From assembly GCA_027624075.1 (NCBI GenBank), contig JAQBUH010000003.1:88569-152568 (forward strand): a stretch of DNA of 64,000 nt, in the 5' to 3' direction. Shown here piece after piece: positions 1-9,401 of this stretch. How positions within the stretch are numbered: position 1 is the first letter of the stretch; each line of letters starts with the position of its first letter. This stretch comes from Chloroflexota bacterium (GTDB lineage: Bacteria; Chloroflexota; Dehalococcoidia; Lucifugimonadales; Lucifugimonadaceae). Below the pieces are notes generated by a model. The model ran no database searches and had not been told where the DNA came from. It worked only from the letters and a program-made list of their open reading frames with translations. Position numbers and translations under genes: made by a program.

Positions 1-786
1 AAGGCTATGGAGATCGCCATCGAGAAGGCTCGTGAGTCAGGCTCCGGCATTGTCAGCATCCGCAACTCCGGCCACCTCGGCGCCGCCGGTTACCACGCCA
101 TGATGGCGGCGAGGCAGGACATGATCGGCTGGTGCATGACCGCCGGCGGCAAGTCTATGGTCCCGACGTTTGGCGCAGAGCCGCAGCTTGGCACGAACCC
201 GATCGCGTTTGCCGCTCCCGCAGACAAGGAGCCGACGTTTATGTTCGACGGGGCGATGACGTCCATCGCGGGGAACAAGATCGGTCTCGCGAACCGGCTG
301 GGACGCCCGCTTGGAGCAGGATGGGTCGCGAACGAGGACGGCACCCCGAACATGGAGGGCGGCGCTGCGAGTTCGTTCGCGGCAAACTCACTGCGCACGC
401 AGTTGCCACTGGGCTCGACGCGCGAACTGGGCTCCCACAAGGGCTACAGCCTCGGCGTTGTGGTGGACATCCTGTGCGGGCAACTCTCGTTTGCGCCAGG
501 GTTCTCGACGCTGGCGCTGAACAGGCGCGCTCATTTCGTCGCCGCATACAGCGTGGACGCGTTCGGCGACGTGGCCGAGTTTAAGGCCAATATGGACGGC
601 ATGCTGAAGGGCCTGCGTGAGACGAAGCCTATGCCGGGCCACGACCGGGTTTACTACGCCGGTCTGCCTGAGTATGAGGAGGGGATCAAGCGCGGCAGGG
701 ATGGCGTGCCATTGCACCCGGAGGTGGTGGACTGGTTCAGGAGCATCTGCGCAGAGTTCGAGATTCCGTTTGACCTGGTTAAGTGA
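1..786 (+). CDS. Malate/L-lactate/ureidoglycolate dehydrogenase family (Ldh_2) oxidoreductase, 5' partial at window edge
   Basis: Frame open from window start; GHLGAAGYHAMMAA...PQLGTNPIAFAAP...GSHKGYSLGVVVDILCG are Ldh_2 family hallmarks. Confidence 0.85.
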   Translation, partial: KAMEIAIEKARESGSGIVSIRNSGHLGAAGYHAMMAARQDMIGWCMTAGGKSMVPTFGAEPQLGTNPIAFAAPADKEPTFMFDGAMTSIAGNKIGLANRLGRPLGAGWVANEDGTPNMEGGAASSFAANSLRTQLPLGSTRELGSHKGYSLGVVVDILCGQLSFAPGFSTLALNRRAHFVAAYSVDAFGDVAEFKANMDGMLKGLRETKPMPGHDRVYYAGLPEYEEGIKRGRDGVPLHPEVVDWFRSICAEFEIPFDLVK

Positions 787-938
787 GGCTGCCGCTGTTG
801 CGGTGACGACCCCTTTCGCTCCAGGTGGCCGGAGGGGGCCGCCGCCGGAGTCTTCGACAGGCCGCGGCAGCCGCGACCTGACCAGACGTGTGCGTCTCGG
901 AGGCTTCTTCTGGATGCGCGGGAGAGCCTGGCGGCCGG

Positions 939-1421
939 CTAATCTGGCGCCTGTCGCCAGAATGGCTCGCGTTTCCGTACGGTGTCCAGAATCGACTCAT
1001 CGAACGGCGGAAGCGTAAAGCCAAGCGGCTGAAGCGGCCCTGTCCGCCAGCCGATGCGGGCGTGAACCTCTGGGCGGCTGTAGTAGGAGATGTAGACCAC
1101 CTCCAACACGTTAGCGAACTCCTTACTGAGCGATTCTTCGATCTCGCGGATCGCCTCGTCCTGCTGCTCGCCGCTCAGCGCCAGGAAACCGCCCTCCGCC
1201 TCCACCGACATGTCCATCGTCAGCGCGTCCAGGAAGCGCACGAGGGACTTGCGGTACCTGTCGTGCTCAGACGCAATGCGCTCGATCTCGTCAAGCAGGC
1301 CCATCGTCCCGGCGCCCGGGAGATCATCGACCGGCGGTATCAGCCGGTCCATTACGACGCGCATGTTGCGCCGGTCTGAGTCGGTGAGCGCGCCCTGCTT
1401 TGTCGGCATTTTCCTCTCCAA
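939..1421 (-). CDS. Gluconate 2-dehydrogenase subunit 3-like protein
   Basis: 160-aa ORF directly downstream of two GMC oxidoreductases on the same strand; sequence resembles the small gamma-type subunit. Confidence 0.55.
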   Translation of the reverse strand: MERKMPTKQGALTDSDRRNMRVVMDRLIPPVDDLPGAGTMGLLDEIERIASEHDRYRKSLVRFLDALTMDMSVEAEGGFLALSGEQQDEAIREIEESLSKEFANVLEVVYISYYSRPEVHARIGWRTGPLQPLGFTLPPFDESILDTVRKREPFWRQAPD

Positions 1422-1479
1422 ATTCAGCTTGATCTGTCAGCGTTACCGGTATTGGCCTGCATCTGAACGATTCAGGCGC

Positions 1480-3087
1480 TCAGCGTTTCAGGTCGCTTCT
1501 CTCTCTGCAGATGTAATCCGCAGCGCGCAGCGCGACCGCCTGGATCGTAGGCGTCGGGTTGACCCCGCCGCCCGTCACAAACGCGCTGCCGTCGATGACG
1601 AACAGGTTATCGGCGTCGTGCGCCTGGCAGTTGCCATCGACAACCGACCGGCCCGGGTCCTCACCCATCCTCGCCGTGCCCATCAGGTGCCATCCGGCGT
1701 TGACACTTTGAGCGGTTTCGATCACCCGTGTCGCCCCCGCCTCGAGCAGGGCCGTCCTCGCCTGCCTCACACCGTGGGCAAGAAGGCGTTTTGAGTTTTC
1801 ATCCAGCCTGTATTCGACCAGCGGCGCCGGAATTCCGAACCTGTCCCTCCGGTCCGGGTCCAGCGTGACACGGTTCGTTTCGAGCGGCAGGTCTTCGCCG
1901 ATAACACCGAGCCCGCTCATGTTGCCAAAGCGTTCTATGAAGTCTTGATGGTGACCGGCGCCCCACGGAACGCCGCCAACGGCAGTCGACGCAGGGCCTG
2001 TGCTGCGCCCCATCTGGAAGGTGTAGCCGCGCACAAACCCGCGGGCTGGATCGGTCTCATAGAACTGCTGGGACATGATGATGTTGGCGATGGGGCCTTT
2101 GTAGGCAGGCTCGTTCTTTGGGAATACCCCTGACGCGCCGGCGTAAACGTGGAACATGAGGTTCTTGCCGACAAGGCCGGATGAGTTGGCAAGGCCGGCG
2201 GGATGCGACTCTGAGGCTGAGTGCAGCATCATTCGCGGGGTGCCGATACCGTTGCATGCGAGGATTACCGCGTTTGCGGGCTGCCACTGCGCATGACCTT
2301 CGGCGTCGAAGTAGTTGACGCCTGTGACGCGGCCGTCGCCGCCGGTGACGACGCTGTACACCGTCGACTCGGCTCGCACCTCTGCGCCAAACTCGACCGC
2401 CTCCGGCAGATACGTCACGTCTGTGCTGGCCTTCGCCATGCGGCTGCAGCCCCAACCCACAGGTCCGCAGTTGTTGCAGGCCAGTCTTCCACGATAGGGC
2501 TGGGAGTTCACATGGCTGTCAGACGGCCACCAGTGCCAGCCGAGCCGGTCGAACGCCTTCGCCATCCGGTCGCCATCAGGGCCGAGCGGCAGCGGCGGCA
2601 TCTGTCGGGGTGAGCGGTCCGGGTTCGCAGGGTCCCCCGATATGCCTGAGCAGCCCATCATGACGTCGTTCTCGTCGTAGAAAGGCTCAAGGTCCCAGTA
2701 GGTGATCGGCCAGTCGTCTGCGACGCCGTCCAGCGTCCTGACGCGGAAGTCAGAGGGATGGAAACGTGGGACGTGGGCGGTCCAGTGGATGGTGCTGCCG
2801 CCAACGGCGTTGAACATGAGCACCTTGATCGCAGAGGCGTCGTCATTCACGCTGTAGTCGGCCAGCCCCTGGCGAATGTTGGGGTGATACGCCCACGACG
2901 TGCGGGTGAGCTCTTCCCAGTTCGCCTTCGTGGCGGGGTGCTTCGAGTGGTCAACCCACGGCCCCTGCTCAAGGCAGACGACTTTAAAGCCGCTCTTTGC
3001 GAGCCGCCATGTTGCCGCCGCGCCGGACGCGCCAGAGCCAACGACCACAACGTCTACAGCCTCGTGCGATGTGACCACTGGCATCAA
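1480..3087 (-). CDS. GMC-family FAD-dependent oxidoreductase (paralog 1)
   Basis: N-terminal FAD motif VVVGSGASGAAATWRLAKSGFKVVCLEQG; C-terminal GWHLMGTARMG...VVDGNCQAHDADNLFVIDGSAFVTGGGVNPTPTIQA. Confidence 0.9.
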   Translation of the reverse strand: MMPVVTSHEAVDVVVVGSGASGAAATWRLAKSGFKVVCLEQGPWVDHSKHPATKANWEELTRTSWAYHPNIRQGLADYSVNDDASAIKVLMFNAVGGSTIHWTAHVPRFHPSDFRVRTLDGVADDWPITYWDLEPFYDENDVMMGCSGISGDPANPDRSPRQMPPLPLGPDGDRMAKAFDRLGWHWWPSDSHVNSQPYRGRLACNNCGPVGWGCSRMAKASTDVTYLPEAVEFGAEVRAESTVYSVVTGGDGRVTGVNYFDAEGHAQWQPANAVILACNGIGTPRMMLHSASESHPAGLANSSGLVGKNLMFHVYAGASGVFPKNEPAYKGPIANIIMSQQFYETDPARGFVRGYTFQMGRSTGPASTAVGGVPWGAGHHQDFIERFGNMSGLGVIGEDLPLETNRVTLDPDRRDRFGIPAPLVEYRLDENSKRLLAHGVRQARTALLEAGATRVIETAQSVNAGWHLMGTARMGEDPGRSVVDGNCQAHDADNLFVIDGSAFVTGGGVNPTPTIQAVALRAADYICRERSDLKR

Positions 3088-4691
3088 CCCTTCAGGTCGG
3101 TTCTCTCTCTACAGATGTAGTCAGCCGCGCGCAACGCTATCGCCTGGATGGTCGGAGTCGGGTTGACCGCTCCGCTCGTGACGAACACGCTGCCGTCGAT
3201 CACGAACAGGTTGTCGACGTCATGCGCCTGGCAGTTCCCGTCGACAACTGACCGCTCAGGGTCGTCGCCCATCCTCGCTGTGCCCATCAGGTGCCACCCG
3301 CCAGCGCGCAGCATCGGGTTCGCCTCGGTGCGGTGGGCGCCTGCCGCGAGCAGGACACGCTCTGCGTTGCGGATGCCGTGGTCAAGCAGCCGCCGAGTGT
3401 TATTTGAGACCCTGTAGAACACCTTTGGCGCAGGGATTCCGTTCGAGTCTTTAATCGCCCGGTCGAGTTCCACCCGGTTACGCTCCTCCGGCAGGTCTTC
3501 GGAAATGACGGCAAGCAGGCTCGACTTTCCGAAACGCTCGGCGAACTCCTCGTGATGCCCTTCGCCCCACTTGACCGGACTGATCGCAAGGCCAGTCGCC
3601 GTTTTTGCGGGGCCTGAGCTGCGGTTCATCTGGTAGGAGTAGCCGCGGACGAAGTCACGCCTGGCGTTGGTCTCGTAGAACTGCTGGGAGATGATGATAT
3701 TGCCGAGCGCTCCCTGGTATGTGCTCGGCTGAGGATCGTCGAAGAACCCTGTGACCATTGCGTACGGGTGGAACATCAGGTTCTTGCCGACCAGGCCGGA
3801 CGAGTTTGCGATCCCGTCCGGGTGACGCTTCGACTTCGACAGCAGCATGAGCCGCGGCGTGCCGATGCCGTTCGCCGCGACGATGACGCCCCTGGCGGAC
3901 TGGTGGTGCTCTATGCCTTCCTCGTCGTAGTAAGAGGCGCCGTTCGCCCTGCCGTCCTGGTCCACCGTGATCTTGAAGACGCGTGCGTTGGTCCGCACCT
4001 CGACGCCGTTCTTGATCGCCTCTGGCAGATACGTGACGTCGGTTGAGCCCTTCGCCTTCTGGTAGCAGCCGAGACCGTTCGGGCCGCAGTTGTTGCAGGC
4101 GTTCCGGCCTCTATACGGCTGGGAGTTGATGTATGAGTCGGAAGGCCACCAGTGCCAGCCGAGTTTGTCGAACCCGCGGGCGATGCGCTCGCCGTCAGGA
4201 CCAAGCGGCAGCGGCGGCATGGGACGGGGAGAGCGCGGCGGGTTAGCTGGATCTCCGGCGATCCCTGAGCACCCCATCCAATCATCGTTCAGGTCGAAGT
4301 ACTTTTCGAGGTCGAAGTAAGAGATCGGCCAGTCGTCCGCAACACCATCCAACGACCTGACCCGGAAGTCGGACGGGTGGAAGCGAGGCGTGTGGGCGGT
4401 CCAGTGGATAGTGCTGCCGCCAACCGCGTTGAACATGAGCGGCGCAATGTCTGACTCGGTGTTGTTGACCGGGTAGTCCTCCGGCAGGCCGCGGATATTG
4501 GGGTCAAACGCGAACGTCGTGGCTCCCTGGAGTTCCCAGTTGGCGTGGGCTGCAGGGTACTGCTCAGGCCGCTGCCACGCGCCCTGCTCCAGGCAGACAA
4601 TCTTGAAGCCCGCCTCAGACAGACGCCACGCGGCCGCTGCCCCGGAGGCTCCCGTGCCGATGATCAGGATGTCTACCGGTCCTGTCGCCAT
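3084..4691 (-). CDS. GMC-family FAD-dependent oxidoreductase (paralog 2)
   Basis: IIGTGASGAAAAWRLSEAGFKIVCLEQG...; same length and architecture as paralog 1; 4-bp stop/start overlap between the two genes. Confidence 0.9.
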   Translation of the reverse strand: MATGPVDILIIGTGASGAAAAWRLSEAGFKIVCLEQGAWQRPEQYPAAHANWELQGATTFAFDPNIRGLPEDYPVNNTESDIAPLMFNAVGGSTIHWTAHTPRFHPSDFRVRSLDGVADDWPISYFDLEKYFDLNDDWMGCSGIAGDPANPPRSPRPMPPLPLGPDGERIARGFDKLGWHWWPSDSYINSQPYRGRNACNNCGPNGLGCYQKAKGSTDVTYLPEAIKNGVEVRTNARVFKITVDQDGRANGASYYDEEGIEHHQSARGVIVAANGIGTPRLMLLSKSKRHPDGIANSSGLVGKNLMFHPYAMVTGFFDDPQPSTYQGALGNIIISQQFYETNARRDFVRGYSYQMNRSSGPAKTATGLAISPVKWGEGHHEEFAERFGKSSLLAVISEDLPEERNRVELDRAIKDSNGIPAPKVFYRVSNNTRRLLDHGIRNAERVLLAAGAHRTEANPMLRAGGWHLMGTARMGDDPERSVVDGNCQAHDVDNLFVIDGSVFVTSGAVNPTPTIQAIALRAADYICRERTDLKG

Positions 4692-4848
4692 CAGATCGTC
4701 TCCAGTCAGACCGGGTATCGTGCGGTCAGGTTACCTGCGCCCAGTCGGCCCAGTCGGCCCAGTTCGCGGCGGCTAACATAACACCCGGCACAGTCCGGCC
4801 GCAGCAGGGTGCGTGCGGCAGTGTGTGAAGATTCGAGAGGTGCGTCCC

Positions 4849-5277
4849 ATGTCGACAGTTTCGGTAAAGAGCATTGAGAACCTGCAGGTGCGTGTGGAAC
4901 TGGGTAACCACTCGCTCCTGGCAGACGAGCCGCCCGGAGTTGGAGACGGCAAAGGGCCATCGCCGTATGACCTGCTGCTTTCTGCGCTCGGAAGCTGCAC
5001 CGTAATGACGCTGCTGCTCTACGCAAGGCGCAAGGAGTGGGCGCTACGGGATGTCGAGGTAGACCTTGCGCATGACCGGGTGTACGTTGAGGATGTCGAG
5101 GGTGCGGAGGAAGACGGTGCCGTGCTCGAACAGTATTCGCTTGATATCCGCCTTATAGGCGACATCGACGAGGCGCAACGTGAGCGCCTGGCGTACATTG
5201 CCACGAGATGCCCTGTACGCAGGACGCTCACCGGAACGCCACACTTCAAAGAGACTGTGACTGTGGTTGCCGGGTGA
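4849..5277 (+). CDS. OsmC-family protein
   Basis: GPSPYDLLLSALGSCTVMTLLLYARRK...AYIATRCPVRRTLTG; start chosen at MSTVSVKS. Confidence 0.85.
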   Translation: MSTVSVKSIENLQVRVELGNHSLLADEPPGVGDGKGPSPYDLLLSALGSCTVMTLLLYARRKEWALRDVEVDLAHDRVYVEDVEGAEEDGAVLEQYSLDIRLIGDIDEAQRERLAYIATRCPVRRTLTGTPHFKETVTVVAG

Positions 5278-5357
5278 GGCCGGAGGCCTGGCCCCGGACA
5301 GGCGGTGACGGGCCGTTGGCCGCAATATTCGCCGGGAGGCGCATTTAGTGGCGCGGG

Positions 5358-5780
5358 GTGCCCCGCCAACAGGTACAGAACATGCTGAACGGTGTACTAG
5401 CCGCGTACGGGATTATCCTGGCCTCGCTACCGATACCGATCGTCCACTTCATTACGTTTCCCGTGGGACCGTTCGTGGCGGGCTTTATCGGTGGAGGCAT
5501 CGCCAGGGCGGACGAGGGACGCGTTGTCGTCTTCGGACTGATCGTCGGAGGGCTGGCGTTAATACCGGCGGCGGTGCTGCTCGTGCTGGCGCTTGCGGCG
5601 GATGTTAAGTTCCCTGTGCCCACAGGGCTGGTGATAGTTGCGGCTGCGGCGCTTGCGCCTTACACGTGGTTCGGCGTGACCGTTGGCGCGCTGGTCAGCT
5701 ATCTGGTTCGAGAAAGGGAGCGCAAGAGCGCCGCGGATTCAGCGGGGTCAGACCGGGCAGGTGGCTCAGCGGACCAATAG
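5358..5780 (+). CDS. Small multi-pass membrane protein of unknown function
   Basis: 140-aa ORF with several hydrophobic segments; convergent 15-bp overlap with the downstream UspA gene. Confidence 0.6.
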   Translation: MPRQQVQNMLNGVLAAYGIILASLPIPIVHFITFPVGPFVAGFIGGGIARADEGRVVVFGLIVGGLALIPAAVLLVLALAADVKFPVPTGLVIVAAAALAPYTWFGVTVGALVSYLVRERERKSAADSAGSDRAGGSADQ

Positions 5781-6797
5781 AGCACTGTCTTGAGGCGCCA
5801 TCTGCTTCCGGATACTCTTCTCCCTGGCCCTGGCTACCGAGGCTTCCGGCACGACTATCAGCGGGCCTCGGCACTGCCGCAGGAAGTTGTCTCCGTCACT
5901 GCCCCTGATCAACCTGCCGAGACCGGATCGCATGTGGGAGCCTGCCACGACCCAGGAGCCACGCTCCTGGAGCTGCCTGCGGGCGACGCCGATCACGCCT
6001 CCCATTACGTTTTCAACCTCCGCACGACAACCCTGGCCGCGTAACTCCTCTGCAAGCCTCTCTGCCGCTATCCGCTCCGGCGTGACCGTGTCAATGCTCT
6101 TCGCGCCGCCAGACTCTTTGACTGCCGGGGTATTGAGGAGCAGCACCAGCCTGGAGTTGAGCGCCATCGCGAGCGCAGACGCGACCGGCATGGCGGTCCG
6201 GGAGGTCCCGCCGCCACGTACCGGAACGAAGATCGTCTCCGGGTGAGGAGGCATCGAGCCGTTCAGCCTGATGTGCGCCCGGTTGATCAGGAATAACGGT
6301 CCCGCAGTCAGTCTCCATAGATCGGTGGTGGCGTTTGCCTGTATGCCGCGCACGACCCTCGGGCGTGTGTGCGCCGCCAGGAGCGTCAGTCCGAACTTTC
6401 CGGTTGCGGCACGGTATGCGATCAGCGCGGCGGCGTTTCCGGTGCCGACGTTCCAGCGGGCGTTGAGTCCGTGCGGCTTCAACCTCGTCTTCACCTCATC
6501 AAGATAGGCGGTCGCAAGGTGGGAGCCGCGGTCGTGCTGCGCGTCCGGATAGGGCAGGTGTCCCGGCCTGCCGATCTGCACAGGGTGCATCGGCTGGAGA
6601 CAGTGGAAGAGGTTGATCTCACCGCCGAGACGCCTGGCGATTATGGCAGCGTACGGCAACGCCTGCTCTGACTCGTTTGAGCCGTCGAGAGGCACCAGGA
6701 TACGGTCAAGCCGTAGTGATCGTGCTCGACTCAGTACCTGCTCAGAAGCCATCTGGCCTTTCGGGGGCGCAGGGACCCTTATGTCTGGAACGGTCAA
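5766..6797 (-). CDS. Universal stress protein, tandem UspA domains
   Basis: RILVPLDGSNESEQALPYAAIIARRLG and a second domain ending VVAGSHMRSGLGRLIRGSDGDNFLRQCRGPLIVVP. Confidence 0.8.
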   Translation of the reverse strand: MTVPDIRVPAPPKGQMASEQVLSRARSLRLDRILVPLDGSNESEQALPYAAIIARRLGGEINLFHCLQPMHPVQIGRPGHLPYPDAQHDRGSHLATAYLDEVKTRLKPHGLNARWNVGTGNAAALIAYRAATGKFGLTLLAAHTRPRVVRGIQANATTDLWRLTAGPLFLINRAHIRLNGSMPPHPETIFVPVRGGGTSRTAMPVASALAMALNSRLVLLLNTPAVKESGGAKSIDTVTPERIAAERLAEELRGQGCRAEVENVMGGVIGVARRQLQERGSWVVAGSHMRSGLGRLIRGSDGDNFLRQCRGPLIVVPEASVARAREKSIRKQMAPQDSALLVR

Positions 6798-6985
6798 CTG
6801 TTCCTGTTCTAGGTCTTGTTAAAGGCGTAGACCGGCCCGGTCCAGGGCCAGCCATATCATTCAGTTCTGCCATGCAACAAGGCAATACATCAACGAGTCA
6901 CGGGCGTCACGGCTACCAGTATCACCCAGGTGTAGTGAGTGTCGCGTGTGGAGACCGCAAATTTCGAGGGTTTAGCCAGGGTGAT

Positions 6986-7996
6986 TCAGGCTTTCCGGGC
7001 GGTTTCTATGGCGAACTCTATCGCCTCTTCCAGTTCACCGGAACCTACGAAGTTTTCAAAGCGGGCGGTAATTCGGCCGTCAGCGCCCACTACGTATGTC
7101 CATTCCTGTGACACCAGTCTCCACTCATCGAGCAGCGGCGACTCTATGGCGCGTGATAGATCTCCCTGTATCTCCCTCGGGTTCTCATACAGGTCGACGT
7201 GGATGAAGTCGGCGTCTGCCGAAAACTGTTCGCGTAGCTCACTCACCACTTCAACCTGCGGCCCGCATACGGCGTTGGTGCAGAAAGCCGGGCTTGCAAA
7301 CACGACCACGAACGGCCGTTCTCTCTCCAGTGCGTCCGCTATCGAGTACCGGTAGAGCTCCTCGTCGCGGAACGATCCTGTTGTCAGCTCAGAGATATCG
7401 CCCACATCGGACAGAGTGCGGTTGCGGCTTGGCGGCGCAGCGTCACCCACGCTGACCGATTGTGGCCGCTCCAGCACCGTGAACCGGACCTCGGCAGTTG
7501 CGGAGGAGCCGTCAGGCCTGGGGACGGTTGCCTCGATAGCCCAGTCGCCTGGCGCGTCAAATGTCACATGCGTTACGTGGGTGCCGCGAGTGCCGAACGG
7601 GAACGGAGAGAAGCGGGCGAGCCTGGTCTCGACCGGGCCCACACGCTGGCCCGTGTTGCCGTCCGGGTACCTGTAGCTTGCAAACTCGATCACAGGGAAC
7701 TTCACGAGGCCCTGAAGGTCGCTGAGCACCAGGGCGAAACGCTGCTCCCCAACGCCGAGGTCGGGTGTTGCGAGCACGGCGTCTATCTCGTCGCTGACGA
7801 CGGTCCATCCGGGAACAGTCACTTCGACCCGGGTGAACCGCTCACTTTCTGGGACTGTGGCGGGGACTGTGGCCGCGGCTGGCGTTTGCTCCGAAGCGGA
7901 CGATCCGCAGGCTGCCGCAACGAGCGCGACAAGGCCCAGCGCGCCGGCCGCAGCGCGTCGCAGCCAGGTTGTGAGATCGCGGTTCGCTGTTCGCAT
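6986..7996 (-). CDS. Lipoprotein with thioredoxin-like domain
   Basis: Lipobox-like LVAAACGSS; FVVVFASPAFCTNAVCGPQVEVVSELREQF (CxxxxC). Confidence 0.65.
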   Translation of the reverse strand: MRTANRDLTTWLRRAAAGALGLVALVAAACGSSASEQTPAAATVPATVPESERFTRVEVTVPGWTVVSDEIDAVLATPDLGVGEQRFALVLSDLQGLVKFPVIEFASYRYPDGNTGQRVGPVETRLARFSPFPFGTRGTHVTHVTFDAPGDWAIEATVPRPDGSSATAEVRFTVLERPQSVSVGDAAPPSRNRTLSDVGDISELTTGSFRDEELYRYSIADALERERPFVVVFASPAFCTNAVCGPQVEVVSELREQFSADADFIHVDLYENPREIQGDLSRAIESPLLDEWRLVSQEWTYVVGADGRITARFENFVGSGELEEAIEFAIETARKA

Positions 7997-9181
7997 CTAG
8001 AAGCCGCTGTCGTAGATTCCGAAGGTATAAGCGAACACGGCGAAGCCGTCCGATGTGGAGCTGAGCTTCAGGAGGCGCGTTTTGAACTCCGGCTGCGCCA
8101 CGACACGGTACATGCGCGCCCCGTCTACTACGAAGAAAGAGTTGCCCTCGTCGTCGAACACGATGTCCTCACCGGCCTCGTCAGCGGTCAACGGCTGGTC
8201 ATCAAGCGTTGCGTAGACCCTGAACGGCTCGTCGCCCTGGGGCTGGATAACCACGTTTGCGCTTCGGGACTCCATCAGCAGCGCAATGTAGTCAGTCAGC
8301 TCCTCTGTGTTGCGAGCATGGATCACCGCCTCCGCCGCGTTCTTCCATTCGCCATGCAGGAAGAACTGCTGCGGGAGATACTCGCCATCGTCAACGTAGA
8401 CGCGGGTCGAATCCGGTGAGATGTAGTACTCGTCGTCTCCTGCGTACAGGCCCTGAGGGTGGTAGTTCCGCTCGTAACCGCCATAGATCTCGCGGGTGAT
8501 CCGGTCAGCGGTTGGATCTCGCCGGGCGTTGTCCACGGTCCCCACAGGGATGCCAGACAGATCCCAGCCGGCCTCTTCAAGCGCCGCCCTGATCTCCTCT
8601 TCCGTCTCAATGTAACTGCCTTCGCCGAAGTGCGTGTAGCCGAGACCGTCCGAAGGGGTGAGAAGGTACTTCGCCGGCCAGAAACGGTTGCCAAACGCCT
8701 GCCATGTACGCATATCGCTGTCCAGCGCGACAGGCCAGACAACGCCTTCTTTTTCGACCGCTTGCTGGACGTTTGCCAGCACCTTTTCAAACTCGAACTC
8801 CGGTGAGTGGACGCCGAGGATTACAAGGCCGCGGTCAGAGTACTTCCGGTGCCATTCCTGGAGAAACGGGATAGTGCGGATGCAGTTGACACACGTGTAC
8901 GTCCAGAAATCGACAAGGACCACCTTGTTCTCATCGAGCGTCTGCTGAATGGAGATCGGGTCCGAGTTGATCCAGTCTGCGATTCCTACAACGTCCAGCG
9001 CTGGCCCGGACCTGGTCTGGCTGTTTACCGCGCCGCCGGAACGCACGGTTGCCGACCCTGATGGCGCAGGCGTTGTGGCAGAGGCTGTCTCAGCCGAGCC
9101 GCATGCGACGGCGGCAACGGCCGCAATCGAGGCAGCGGCCGCAACCAGCCGCCGGGATGTAAATACAGGTACCTGGATCAT
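7997..9181 (-). CDS. TlpA/DipZ-like thioredoxin-domain lipoprotein
   Basis: Lipobox-like AAVACGS; VVLVDFWTYTCVNCIRTIPFLQEWHRKYSDRGLVILGVHSPEF, followed by a DipZ-type C-terminal domain. Confidence 0.8.
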   Translation of the reverse strand: MIQVPVFTSRRLVAAAASIAAVAAVACGSAETASATTPAPSGSATVRSGGAVNSQTRSGPALDVVGIADWINSDPISIQQTLDENKVVLVDFWTYTCVNCIRTIPFLQEWHRKYSDRGLVILGVHSPEFEFEKVLANVQQAVEKEGVVWPVALDSDMRTWQAFGNRFWPAKYLLTPSDGLGYTHFGEGSYIETEEEIRAALEEAGWDLSGIPVGTVDNARRDPTADRITREIYGGYERNYHPQGLYAGDDEYYISPDSTRVYVDDGEYLPQQFFLHGEWKNAAEAVIHARNTEELTDYIALLMESRSANVVIQPQGDEPFRVYATLDDQPLTADEAGEDIVFDDEGNSFFVVDGARMYRVVAQPEFKTRLLKLSSTSDGFAVFAYTFGIYDSGF

Positions 9182-9192
9182 TGGGCTCGGTG

Positions 9193-9220
9193 GTGTGAGC
9201 AGACTAGACCTGGCTCACAC
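9193..9220. promoter_or_regulatory. Perfect 8-bp inverted repeat (GTGTGAGC-N12-GCTCACAC) upstream of the DipZ-like gene
   Basis: Read directly; also flanked by a direct repeat AGACTAGA (9201-9208 and 9221-9228). Confidence 0.4.
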
Positions 9221-9401
9221 AGACTAGAGAGTATTGGCGGTGGCCGGCGTTTTCGGGCGTGACGCGGGTCTGGCAGTCTGGCGCCTGATTTCTGCAGAGC
9301 GCTCTAATGAAGTCATACGTGGACTGAGCGGCGATGGCGCTTCCAGAATGTGGAGACAATGTAGAGCCGTAGTCCCGGCTCCGGCCATGCGAGAAGCTCT
9401 C

